NCBI GenBank assembly: GCA_964508225.1
Contig: CAZDRX010000012.1
Location: 1 to 40,005, forward strand
From: CAZDRX01 sp964508225
GTDB taxonomy: Bacteria > Patescibacteriota > Gracilibacteria > Peribacterales > Peribacteraceae
DNA length: 40,005 bases
Reading direction: 5' to 3'
Shown: one piece after another, positions 1 to 7,670 of the stretch
How the letters are laid out: each line of letters opens with the position of its first letter
Numbering within the stretch: the first letter of the stretch is position 1
Made by a program: the position numbers and the translations under genes
The notes under the pieces: model-generated
Seen by the model: the letters and a program-made list of their open reading frames with translations, nothing else
The model's database searches: none
Told to the model about the DNA's origin: nothing

Positions 1-836
1 ATACCCGCTTCGGGCAGCTCCACCTCCTCGACCCGACGGCGGCGAGTGCGACCGAAGTGCTCATGAACTGGTTCTCGGTCGACCTCGGGTGGAAGAAGCT
101 CATCACGGCCGACATCGCCACTCTGCTCCTCACCGGACTCATCACGGATACCAGGAGCTTCCAGAATCCGAACACCACGCCGCGGTCTCTCGAGGCAGCG
201 GCCGAGCTCCTGGACCTCGGCGCCCGCCAGCAAGAGATCATCCAGCACATCTACAAGACGAAGCCGCTCTCGACCCTCAAGATCTGGGGCAGGGCACTCA
301 ACCGCATTCAGGTCGATCCGGATGCGCGCATCGTGTGGTCGGCCGTCGGCAAGGAGGATCTGCAGGAGATGGGCGCCACGTCCAAGGAGACGCAGGGCAT
401 TCTCGACGAACTCATCTCCACCGTTCCGGATGCCGACGTGTACGTGCTCTTCACGGAGATCGAAGAGGGGGGATTCAAGGCGAGCCTCCGTTCGTCCACG
501 ACGATCGACGTCAACGTCGCCGCCGGACGACTCTTCGGCGGAGGCGGTCACGCACGCGCGTCGGGTTTCAAGATGAAGCAGTATGGCAACTTCCAGCTCA
601 AGGTCATCGAGTGTGTGAAGCAACTCGTGGAGGAAATGAAACGTCAACGCTCGGAAACAGACAGTGCACCGACAGCGCCCGCGCGCGTCACACCGGTGCA
701 GGCCACGAAGCCGCAGGCACCGCTCACGGCACCCAAAGTTCCGGAGACATCCACGGACGTTGTCTCGGGACTCAGCGGGAAGAAGGAAGATGCGAAGACG
801 GATGGATCGGACGTCGTCTCGTCTCTGCAGAAATAG
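1..836 (+). CDS. nrnA: DHH/DHHA1 phosphoesterase, NrnA-like (5' truncated by window edge)
   Basis: The frame is open from the first bases of the window, so the N-terminal part and the start lie outside; 277 residues are visible. The visible part begins with the end of a DHH domain (DPTAAS, then TGLITDTRSF with its metal-binding type aspartate) and runs into a DHHA1 domain whose signature GGGGHARASGF sits at about nt 538-570. Proteins of this family hydrolyse short oligoribonucleotides and, in many bacteria, 3'-phosphoadenosine 5'-phosphate (NrnA). A low-complexity tail of about 60 residues rich in Pro, Ala, Thr and Lys follows the DHHA1 domain and is not part of the usual fold. infB follows 65 bp downstream on the same strand; nrnA-type genes are often in the nusA-infB-rbfA neighbourhood. 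The exact substrate is inferred from the family only. Confidence 0.8.
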   Translation, partial: TRFGQLHLLDPTAASATEVLMNWFSVDLGWKKLITADIATLLLTGLITDTRSFQNPNTTPRSLEAAAELLDLGARQQEIIQHIYKTKPLSTLKIWGRALNRIQVDPDARIVWSAVGKEDLQEMGATSKETQGILDELISTVPDADVYVLFTEIEEGGFKASLRSSTTIDVNVAAGRLFGGGGHARASGFKMKQYGNFQLKVIECVKQLVEEMKRQRSETDSAPTAPARVTPVQATKPQAPLTAPKVPETSTDVVSGLSGKKEDAKTDGSDVVSSLQK

Positions 837-867
837 TTCGGTGCGGGTGGTGTTGACGGAGACGCTA

Positions 868-876
868 TGGTAGTCT
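868..876 (+). promoter_or_regulatory. Possible extended -10 for infB
   Basis: TGG followed by TAGTCT reads as an extended -10 (TGn plus TAnnnT), 25 bases before the infB ATG. A TTGACG lies at 853-858, but only 12 bases upstream, which is too close for a normal spacer. Weak. Confidence 0.3.
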
Positions 877-901
877 GATTTCGGCTTACGGCCTTTCAGC
901 T

Positions 902-3148
902 ATGCGACTTGTACAGGTTGCCAAAATCTTAGGCTTGTCCGGACAGGAGCTCCGCAAGGAGCTCATGCAAGTGGACTTCGGTGTCAAACCGACCGACCGC
1001 GAGGTCACGGACAATCTTGCCATGGGTGTGATCCGCTTCGTGGCGAACCGCCGCAATATCCCGATCGACTGGGAAGCGGTGGAGGCGATGCGTTCCGGTA
1101 TCCAGCCTGTAGACAAGGAAGAGGCGGAGGCAGCACCCGCAGGAGAGGCCGCCCCTGAAGCCGTTGAGGAGAAGAAGGTGGCGCCCAAGGCTCCGGAGAA
1201 TTTGAACGTGCTCCGCAAACTGACGCTCGAAGGTGTGTCCAAGGAAGCGATCGACCGTCAGAAGCAGGCACTCGAGCGCGAGAAGCCCAAGCAGCTCTCC
1301 AAGGCCGAGCAGGAGCAGAAGCGTAACGAGAAGCGCATCGATCAGCGTCTCGAGAAGAAGGATCGTTCCGAGCATCAGGAACAGATCAAGCAGAAGACCG
1401 GCCCCGTCATGATCCCGTCACAGATCTCCGTGAAGGAGTTCGCCGAGAAGGCGGGCGTGCAGGTACCCAAGGTCGTCTCCGCCCTCATGAAGAACGGTGT
1501 GCTCGCGTCCATCAACCAGCAGATCGACTTCGATACCGCTGCCCTCGTCGCGATGGAGCTCGGTGTGAACGTGGAGCGTGAGCAGGGTTCGGTGTCCGTC
1601 GAGGCGCTCCTCGTGAACGATCTTGCGTTGCTCACGAAAGAGGACGATCCGGCCAAGCTCGCACCGAGGCCGCCGATCGTCACCGTCATGGGTCACGTCG
1701 ACCACGGAAAGACCGCTATCCTCGATGCCATCCGCAGTACCGACGTCGTGTCCGGAGAAGCCGGAGGCATCACGCAGCACATCGGTGCGTATCAGGTGAT
1801 CTACGAGGGCAAACCGATCACATTCATCGACACGCCGGGTCACGAAGCCTTCACCGCCATGCGCGCGCGTGGAGCACAGCTCACCGACATTGCGATTCTC
1901 GTTGTCTCCGCTGAGGAGGGTGTGAAGCCCACCACGATCGAGGCCATCGATCACGCGAAGGATGCAGGCGTGCCGATCCTCGTCGCCATCAACAAGATCG
2001 ACCGTCCGAACGCCGACATCGAGAAAGTGAAGGGCGAACTCGCCGGGTACGGATTGCAGGCGGAGGACTGGGGAGGAACCACCCCGATGGTGCCGTGTTC
2101 CGCCCACACGAAGGAGGGCATCCCCGAGCTCCTCAAGCACGTCCTCCTCCTCGCCGAAATGGAGGAATTGAAAGCCAACTTCGAGCGTCCTGCCATCGCC
2201 ACCGTCATCGAGAGTCACCTCGACAAATTCCGCGGGCCGCTCGCCACCGTCATCGTGAATACCGGCACACTTTCCGTTGCCGACATCATCGGTTGCGGCG
2301 GAGCTTCCGGAAAAGCGAAGGCGCTGACGGATGCCGCAGGAGCGCGTATCGAGAAGGTGGGTCCTTCCGGCCCCGCCGTCATCTCGGGCTTCGGCACGCT
2401 GCCGAACCTCGGTGATATCGTGCAGGTTTTCAAGACCGATCGTGAACTCAAGACCTACCTCGCCGCGTTCGCCGAGAAGAAGGGGCAGGAGGTGAAGCGC
2501 GGTTTCGCGGATCTCGTCACACGTCTCTCCGAAGGCAAGCTCAAGGAACTCAAAGTCATCCTCAAGACAGACGCACAGGGTTCGCTCGAGTCCATTCAGG
2601 AAGCGATGAAGAAGCTCAAGAGCGACACGGTGCAGCCCAAAGTCATCCATGCTGCCATCGGTGCCGTCACGGAGAGCGATGTCATGATGGCCGCCGCCGG
2701 CTCCGCCATCGTCGTCGGATTCAATGCAGACGTTCCGCCCGCTGTCTCAAGGACCGCCGACCGCGAAGGTGTCTCTGTGAAGCAGTACGACATCATCTAC
2801 AAGCTTCTGGAAGATCTCGAGCTCCTGCTGCAGGGTCTCGTGGAGCCCGTGGAAGAGGAGAAGGTCACGGGCCATCTCGAAGTACGCGGTGTCTTCTTCA
2901 CGAAGGGTTCCGAGCAGATCATCGGAGGCAAGGTCAGCGACGGCTTCCTCAAGCGTTCACAGTTCCGTCTCGTCCGCGCGGGCGAGACCATCGGCACCGG
3001 ACGCATCACGTCCCTCAAGAACGTCGAGAAGGACATCAAGGAAGCGAAGGAGGGGATGGAGTGCGGTATGCGCGTCACCAGTTCTTCGCTCGTCGAAATG
3101 GGCGATGTCCTCGAGGTCTTCATCAAGGAGTTTACGAAGATCGCCTGA
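902..3148 (+). CDS. infB: Translation initiation factor IF-2
   Basis: 748 residues. IF-2 is the GTPase that brings initiator fMet-tRNA to the 30S subunit and promotes subunit joining. The order is an IF2_N-type helical domain at residues 1-50, a Lys/Glu-rich linker (about 65-165), a second IF2_N-like domain (about 175-235), then the G domain: G1 GHVDHGKT (264-271), G3 DTPGH (310-314), G4 NKID (364-367) and G5 SAHTKEG (400-406), followed by domains II-IV. G5 usually reads SAKTGEG; here the Lys is His and the Gly is Lys. The length suits the short-linker bacterial form. The ATG at 902 is chosen because translation begins directly with the IF2_N motif. No Shine-Dalgarno sequence is visible. The gene converges on the next one with 9 bp between stops. 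Confidence 0.96.
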   Translation: MRLVQVAKILGLSGQELRKELMQVDFGVKPTDREVTDNLAMGVIRFVANRRNIPIDWEAVEAMRSGIQPVDKEEAEAAPAGEAAPEAVEEKKVAPKAPENLNVLRKLTLEGVSKEAIDRQKQALEREKPKQLSKAEQEQKRNEKRIDQRLEKKDRSEHQEQIKQKTGPVMIPSQISVKEFAEKAGVQVPKVVSALMKNGVLASINQQIDFDTAALVAMELGVNVEREQGSVSVEALLVNDLALLTKEDDPAKLAPRPPIVTVMGHVDHGKTAILDAIRSTDVVSGEAGGITQHIGAYQVIYEGKPITFIDTPGHEAFTAMRARGAQLTDIAILVVSAEEGVKPTTIEAIDHAKDAGVPILVAINKIDRPNADIEKVKGELAGYGLQAEDWGGTTPMVPCSAHTKEGIPELLKHVLLLAEMEELKANFERPAIATVIESHLDKFRGPLATVIVNTGTLSVADIIGCGGASGKAKALTDAAGARIEKVGPSGPAVISGFGTLPNLGDIVQVFKTDRELKTYLAAFAEKKGQEVKRGFADLVTRLSEGKLKELKVILKTDAQGSLESIQEAMKKLKSDTVQPKVIHAAIGAVTESDVMMAAAGSAIVVGFNADVPPAVSRTADREGVSVKQYDIIYKLLEDLELLLQGLVEPVEEEKVTGHLEVRGVFFTKGSEQIIGGKVSDGFLKRSQFRLVRAGETIGTGRITSLKNVEKDIKEAKEGMECGMRVTSSSLVEMGDVLEVFIKEFTKIA

Positions 3149-3157
3149 AGGAGGCTC

Positions 3158-4354
3158 CTACCGTGCGAGCCCCGGTGTTTTCATGAACGTCTGCGTGATT
3201 TCGATTTCGCCTTCGTCCATCGCTTTGATACCGAACTGCCTGAGCGCTGATGGGCGCAGGCTCTCCGGCATCGCGATGAGCGCTTTCGTGAGAGGACTGT
3301 CCTTGCTGCCGGTGAGGGCTTCCACCTGAGCGACATTCAGCGCGTCGAGCTTGGAGAGATCCGTAATTCCATTCGCGTTCTCACTGCGGAGCTCCTGCAG
3401 CTCGGCAAGCGCTTCCGGATCGGAGAACCCATTGCCGATCACCTTGCGGTTCTCGGGCTGGCCGAGATCGGTGATCTTCTCGAGGACTTTGCTCGTGCCG
3501 CTCTGGAGGAAGATCTTCGGGTTCACGATCGCCATCGTTGCCGCTGCCCATCCGAGGATGAGCGGACTGAATTCCGGATTCTTGCCGCGGACACTCTGGA
3601 CCGCAAACTGCGCGAGTCCGAAGACCGTGATGAGCCCGGCGCCCAGCGCGCCGACCATTCTGAGCGGTTTTGTGTCCCATGCGCGTCCCGCCTGTTCCTT
3701 CTCGTACTGTGCGAAGACGGCGGCACCCGGAGGGTCGATCGCTTCCATGCGCTGCAGGCCTGCCTCGAGCAGATCGGCGACCCCGAGGAGCCCCGGAGCG
3801 ACGTTTCCTGCTGCACGCAGTTCGGCCACCATATCTTTGCCTGCGCGGACTTTCTCGAAGTTCACTCTGCCGGTGTTCGGTTCGAAGTAGAAGTTCCCTT
3901 CCGTATCGCCCGCACGGACGTCAGCCGGATTCACACCGAGGCCGTAGAGCATCGGGAGGAGCTTCGTCTCGATCGTGCTGCGGTACTGGTCATTCATGCC
4001 CAGAAACGCCGTGTTCAGACGCTTGTCGATTTCGCTTTCAAACGAGGTCGAAGCATCCATGCCGAGCCCGTTCTTCATGCCGTCTGCAGCCATCTCTCCG
4101 CGGATCGCGAGTGCCTCTTCATACATTTCGTTGAGTTTGGTGATCTCCGCATCGATATTGGCGAGTCCTCCGGGAATGGAGAGATTGAGCTTGATCCGCT
4201 CGTACGCCGATTTCGCCTTTGTGGAGAGATCCTGATAGTTACGGAATTTTTCGTGCGAGGGGTCCACGAGACGGTCGAGCTTCACCCACTCAGCGATCGC
4301 GAGATTGAGCGTCTCTGGGTTGAGCTGCCGGAGATCGACGGAATCAGTGGACAT
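3158..4354 (-). CDS. Unknown membrane-associated protein, partner of the VirB6-like gene
   Basis: 398 residues, no family recognised. The N-terminal half is helical and charged (residues 1-110), followed by a soluble stretch (120-220). One or two hydrophobic segments lie at roughly 230-290 (VGALGAGLITVFGLAQFAV, then ILGWAAATMAIV), and a soluble C-terminal region of about 110 residues follows. It starts 6 bp after the stop of the upstream VirB6-like gene and almost certainly shares its transcript, so it may work with that membrane complex (inference). There is no signal peptide. Composition and layout (soluble, hydrophobic, soluble) resemble the larger unknown proteins at 9.7-19 kb, but I see no clear sequence match. 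Confidence 0.75.
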   Translation of the reverse strand: MSTDSVDLRQLNPETLNLAIAEWVKLDRLVDPSHEKFRNYQDLSTKAKSAYERIKLNLSIPGGLANIDAEITKLNEMYEEALAIRGEMAADGMKNGLGMDASTSFESEIDKRLNTAFLGMNDQYRSTIETKLLPMLYGLGVNPADVRAGDTEGNFYFEPNTGRVNFEKVRAGKDMVAELRAAGNVAPGLLGVADLLEAGLQRMEAIDPPGAAVFAQYEKEQAGRAWDTKPLRMVGALGAGLITVFGLAQFAVQSVRGKNPEFSPLILGWAAATMAIVNPKIFLQSGTSKVLEKITDLGQPENRKVIGNGFSDPEALAELQELRSENANGITDLSKLDALNVAQVEALTGSKDSPLTKALIAMPESLRPSALRQFGIKAMDEGEIEITQTFMKTPGLAR

Positions 4355-4360
4355 GGATTG

Positions 4361-6205
4361 TTAGGGTTTCTTGAGAGCCTGCTCGATCTTGTCGCGGACG
4401 TCGAACTCGGCAAGCGCGCCTCCACCGGTCGCCTGCTGTCTCTTGGACATTTCCATGACTGCACGCAAAGCGTCGCTGTCGCTGAGTGCCGCCGCCCCGG
4501 AGCCGCCCTGCTGTCTGCCGAGGATGTCGCGGATAGCGGAAATACCTCCTGCGCGGTCTGCGTCGAGCTTGTTGATCGCGAGCACGATGTCCTTGGTCTG
4601 CTGATCGCCGGCGAGCTTGAACTTCTCCGCAAGCTGATCCGTGTTGAGGCCGCCGACTCTTCCACCTCCTCCTCCGCCTCCGCCGACGCCGAAGCGGTCT
4701 TTGACGGTATCGGTGAAGCTCTTGCCCGAGACTCCCGAAGCCGACGAACGGATGGCATCCGAGAAGAGCTTGGGTGCGTGGACAACGGTACCCAGGTTGG
4801 CGCCCTTGAGGCCGGGGATCGGAAGGGGAGTGATGAGCGGGAGCTGTGCGACGCCTCCGGCGACGTACTCACCGAAGCCGCGGATTTTCTCCGTGAACTG
4901 TCCGATGAGCTCGCTCTTCTTCAGCGCCGAGAATGAGCCCTTCCAGATGATGCCGACCGCGGCGAACATCCAGAGCATGGCCCACCAGCTCTTCACGTTG
5001 CTGATCATGGGGATGCCGATATCGAACGGCATGTTGCCGGGGGCAGGCACGTTACTCACGGTCGTGAGCATGATGAAGCCGATCACGAAGGGCGCGCCCA
5101 CCGTTGCCGGGAGGAACGCCGCGGTGATGAACTCTTTCCAGATGTCGACTTCGAACCCGAAGACGTTCGTGCCGAGCTTGCCGTTCACCATGTAGCCGAG
5201 GAAAGAGAACGGCATGAACGCCGTCGTGACCCAGAGGATGATGATGCGGATGAGGAAGCCGACGGCCATGCCGAGGAGCGGCAGCACCACGGCGATCTGC
5301 ACCAGGAGCGCCATCATGATACTGAGTCCGATCTGGAGCGATGTCTTGATGGCCGCTGCGGTGCCCACAGGTGGTCCGCCTGCGCCGAGCGTCGGCGGGA
5401 TGGTCGCAAGTTCGGTGATCTTGGCGAAGCTTACGGCGAGACCGTTGATCATCGCATGCGTGGGCTTCATGGTGGCGATAGCGGTGGCGTAGTCCTGCAG
5501 GACATGGCATTCGAGGTCATCGATGCAGGGACAGGACGGAGAACCGGAGGCTGTACCGGCGTGCGTATTGCAGAAGTTGTCCATTTCGGCCTTGTTCTTG
5601 GGGAAGACGAGAATCGCGGTCACGACTTTGCAGGGCGTGGTTCCGCCGCCCGGCGCCAGCATCGTGCAGGTATTGAGCGGGGGAGGGAGCATGTTCGGTA
5701 CCGAGTAGATCGCGGCCGTGAGCACGTTGGCCACGTCGATGATCACTCTCGGGAAGAACCACGAGAAGTTCACGAGGATGACGGCGATGACGAACTGGGC
5801 GATCTTCTCTTTGATCATGTCACTCTTGGCCGTGATGATGACGTAGAACGACACACCGATGAGCGCGAGCGCGAAGACGATGTTCATGATGTCGCGGCAG
5901 AGCTTCCAGATCGTGAAGAGCCCGTTCATCATGTTCGGGTCGTTGAAGAAGTCGGCCTGGAGCAGGTACTGGAGGAACTGGAGGATGATGAGCAGCAGCA
6001 CGTGGAGGAACGTGTTCACCATCGCGATCTTGCCCATGAGATCCTTCAGCACGTCGCCGAGACTCCCCGCAGCACCCCCACCTCCTCCGGGAATGATTGG
6101 GAGGGCGGCATGTGCTGTTTCGGTGAGAAGTCCGGTTTTCCAGACAACAACTCCGAGAACGAAGACGCCAAGCGCGGTGAAGAGTGTTTTGGTTTTTGTA
6201 GACAT
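4361..6205 (-). CDS. Polytopic membrane protein, VirB6/TrbL-like
   Basis: 614 residues. It opens with a signal-like hydrophobic segment ending AHA (residues 7-34) and a Gly-rich stretch. Several strong membrane segments follow at about 58-80, 95-120, 128-160, 285-345, 365-390 and 410-425. A Cys-containing extracytoplasmic loop lies near 180-240, and a cytoplasmic-looking C-terminus of about 180 residues with a Gly run (GGGGGGGG) closes the protein. The pattern (membrane helix, IMNIVFALALIGVSF, then VNFSWFFPRVIIDVANVL) matches the VirB6/TrbL-type proteins common in CPR genomes, where they sit near type IV secretion or pilus ATPases. No such ATPase is in this window. A possible role is a channel or scaffold for DNA uptake or pilus assembly (inference). 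An AAGGAG sits only 2 bases before the ATG, too close to act as a normal ribosome binding site. Confidence 0.7.
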   Translation of the reverse strand: MSTKTKTLFTALGVFVLGVVVWKTGLLTETAHAALPIIPGGGGGAAGSLGDVLKDLMGKIAMVNTFLHVLLLIILQFLQYLLQADFFNDPNMMNGLFTIWKLCRDIMNIVFALALIGVSFYVIITAKSDMIKEKIAQFVIAVILVNFSWFFPRVIIDVANVLTAAIYSVPNMLPPPLNTCTMLAPGGGTTPCKVVTAILVFPKNKAEMDNFCNTHAGTASGSPSCPCIDDLECHVLQDYATAIATMKPTHAMINGLAVSFAKITELATIPPTLGAGGPPVGTAAAIKTSLQIGLSIMMALLVQIAVVLPLLGMAVGFLIRIIILWVTTAFMPFSFLGYMVNGKLGTNVFGFEVDIWKEFITAAFLPATVGAPFVIGFIMLTTVSNVPAPGNMPFDIGIPMISNVKSWWAMLWMFAAVGIIWKGSFSALKKSELIGQFTEKIRGFGEYVAGGVAQLPLITPLPIPGLKGANLGTVVHAPKLFSDAIRSSASGVSGKSFTDTVKDRFGVGGGGGGGGRVGGLNTDQLAEKFKLAGDQQTKDIVLAINKLDADRAGGISAIRDILGRQQGGSGAAALSDSDALRAVMEMSKRQQATGGGALAEFDVRDKIEQALKKP

Positions 6206-6213
6206 TTCTCCTT

Positions 6214-6242
6214 ATTTTAGCACCTTTTACTGTTTTCCTCAA
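6214..6242 (-). promoter_or_regulatory. Promoter of the VirB6-like operon
   Basis: Read on the minus strand: TTGAGG (6237-6242), a 17-base spacer, TAAAAT (6214-6219), then 8 bases to the ATG at 6205. Transcription should start at or next to the start codon. Confidence 0.7.
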
Positions 6243-6329
6243 TGAGTGGGGGATAAGGAAACCGTAAGCCCCGCAGGTCGATGTAAAGTATTATTACAAA
6301 ACAATTCAGAAATTTTATGAGTACATAAT

Positions 6330-6428
6330 TTGTTCAATAGAAGTGAACCGAATTGATCAAAAATGGACTATTTGCTCTTCTATAAGCCATTTTAATTGAT
6401 CATATAAGTTGATCAGTTACTTGTTCAA
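6330..6428. promoter_or_regulatory. Five TTGNTCA boxes upstream of the HTH regulator (putative operator array)
   Basis: TTGTTCAA at 6330-6337, TTGATCAA at 6353-6360, TTGATCA at 6396-6402, TTGATCA at 6409-6415 and TTGTTCAA at 6421-6428. The last three are spaced 13 and 12 bases apart and the first two 23 apart, so all lie near multiples of one helical turn. Each core is a near-palindrome. The stretch 6220-6506 is far more AT-rich than the rest of the window and contains no ORF. It lies between the divergent VirB6-like operon and the regulator gene, which suggests an operator for that regulator (inference). Confidence 0.55.
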
Positions 6429-6506
6429 TTTTCTTGCTCTGTATTCCCCTATGTGAGTAACATTTGTGCTCAGGTGTTTACCCCTTCCGTTCCTCGTTTT
6501 TGATTC

Positions 6507-7094
6507 ATGGTTCATGACGCACTGAAAGCATTGTTCAGCTCCCAGACGAGAGTGAAGCTTCTGTCCGTCTTTCTGCTGCATCCGGAAGAGGAGTACTTCA
6601 TCCGCCAGCTCACCCGTCTCCTCGGCGAGCAGATCAACTCGATCCGCCGCGAGCTCGAGAACCTGCGCCGCATCGGCCTCGTGAAGGCACGCCACAGGAA
6701 CCGCAAGAAGTTCTACAAGACCGATACGGACTTCATTTTCTATCAGGAACTGAGGAATATGTTCCAGAAGGACGTGAAGGGAGGGGAGAGCCAGACCGTT
6801 GCCTCACTGAAGAGCATGCCCGGTCTCCAGTTTCTGGAACTTGCCGGCAGCTTCGTCGGGACGCACAGCAAAGTGGACCTCCTCGTCGTCGGTGAGGTGA
6901 AGAAGGAGGTGATCGAGCTTCTCCTCGCGCAGGATCCTTCCATGCGCTCTGTGAAGTACTCACTCTTCTCCAAGGCGGATTTCCTGTACCGCTTGAGTCT
7001 CCGCGACCGGTTCATCCTCGAAATCGTGGATGATCCGCGGCACACGGTGGTCGTGAACCACATTGAGAAGGAGGTGGAGGAGGCCAGGAAGTAG
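6507..7094 (+). CDS. Winged-HTH regulator with a degenerate nucleotidyltransferase-like domain
   Basis: 195 residues. Residues 1-70 form an ArsR/MarR-like winged helix (IRQLTRLLGEQINSIRREL as the recognition region, then a basic wing with RHRNRKKFYKT). Residues about 105-175 resemble the minimal nucleotidyltransferase fold: GS at 114-115, then SKVDLLVV at 121-128. Active members carry SDxDLLVV; here the first aspartate is Lys, so catalysis is doubtful and the domain may act as a sensor. Such HTH-NTase fusions occur in CPR genomes and archaea; the ligand is unknown. The gene follows an AT-rich region with repeated TTGNTCA boxes, which hints at autoregulation and perhaps control of the divergent membrane-protein operon (inference). 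I see no convincing -10 box or ribosome binding site for it. Confidence 0.75.
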   Translation: MVHDALKALFSSQTRVKLLSVFLLHPEEEYFIRQLTRLLGEQINSIRRELENLRRIGLVKARHRNRKKFYKTDTDFIFYQELRNMFQKDVKGGESQTVASLKSMPGLQFLELAGSFVGTHSKVDLLVVGEVKKEVIELLLAQDPSMRSVKYSLFSKADFLYRLSLRDRFILEIVDDPRHTVVVNHIEKEVEEARK

Positions 7095-7135
7095 CAGGGG
7101 AGTCTCGGGGGTCGTTTTCTTCACCCTTTTCACCC

Positions 7136-7164
7136 TTTACAGAGGACGGGGCACTGCGTACACT
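7136..7164 (+). promoter_or_regulatory. Promoter of rplS
   Basis: TTTACA (7136-7141), a 17-base spacer, TACACT (7159-7164), then 11 bases to the rplS ATG at 7176. Predicted leader is about 5 bases. Confidence 0.75.
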
Positions 7165-7175
7165 ACGTCAGCTTT

Positions 7176-7622
7176 ATGACTGGTATCGCTCTTCGAGAAC
7201 AGGCCGAAACGATGATGATCAAGCGTCCGGATATCCGCCCGGGCTACACCGTGCGCGTACACCAGAAGGTGCAGGAAGGTGAGAAGGAACGCGTCCAGAT
7301 CTTCGAGGGTCTCGTGATCGGCGTGCACAACGGCCACAGCCCGACCGACCGTACGATCACCGTCCGCAAGATCGCATCCGGTGTCGGTGTCGAGCGTGTC
7401 TTCCCGCTGCACTCGCCCCTCATCGACAAGATCGAGGTGAAGAAGGTCGCCAAAGTCCGCCGCGCCAAGCTCAACTTCCTCCGCGGACGCGCAGGCAAGG
7501 GAGCCCGTCTCTCCGAGCGCTTCACGAACTCCGACGAGTTCTCCATCGCCGCTGCACCGGCACCCGAGGTCGCCCAGGCAGAGGAGGCTGCTCCCGCAGC
7601 GAAGGAAGAAGCAGCGAAATAG
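7176..7622 (+). CDS. rplS: Ribosomal protein L19 with acidic/alanine-rich tail
   Basis: 148 residues. L19 sits at the 30S-50S interface of the ribosome. The body (residues about 10-120) has the family hallmarks: RPGYTVRVHQKV, FEGLVIG, TITVRKIASGVGVERVFPLHSP and RRAKLNFLRGRAGKGARL. The family is normally about 115 residues; here roughly 25 extra residues, rich in Ala, Glu and Pro, follow at the C-terminus. The start at 7176 is supported by a close match to a consensus promoter placed directly upstream. No Shine-Dalgarno sequence is visible. The next gene has its own -10 box, so rplS may be transcribed alone. Confidence 0.95.
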   Translation: MTGIALREQAETMMIKRPDIRPGYTVRVHQKVQEGEKERVQIFEGLVIGVHNGHSPTDRTITVRKIASGVGVERVFPLHSPLIDKIEVKKVAKVRRAKLNFLRGRAGKGARLSERFTNSDEFSIAAAPAPEVAQAEEAAPAAKEEAAK

Positions 7623-7655
7623 TCTGGAATGGTGGTGGTCACCGTTTCTTGAACG

Positions 7656-7661
7656 TAGAAT
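7656..7661 (+). promoter_or_regulatory. -10 box of the csaB-like gene
   Basis: TAGAAT, 9 bases before the ATG at 7671. No clear -35. The predicted transcript starts within a few bases of the start codon. Confidence 0.55.
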
Positions 7662-7670
7662 GATTTCACT

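Noticed and set aside
1418..2650. 410-codon minus-strand frame inside infB
   Set aside because: infB is certain on the plus strand; the reverse frame is a shadow.
6206..6213. AAGGAG as a ribosome binding site for the VirB6-like gene
   Set aside because: It is 2 bases from the ATG, too close for a normal Shine-Dalgarno interaction, and lies between the -10 box and the predicted transcript start.
7631..7650. GGTG/CACC hairpin followed by GTTTCTT after rplS as a terminator
   Set aside because: Only a 4-bp stem and a broken T run; too weak to call.
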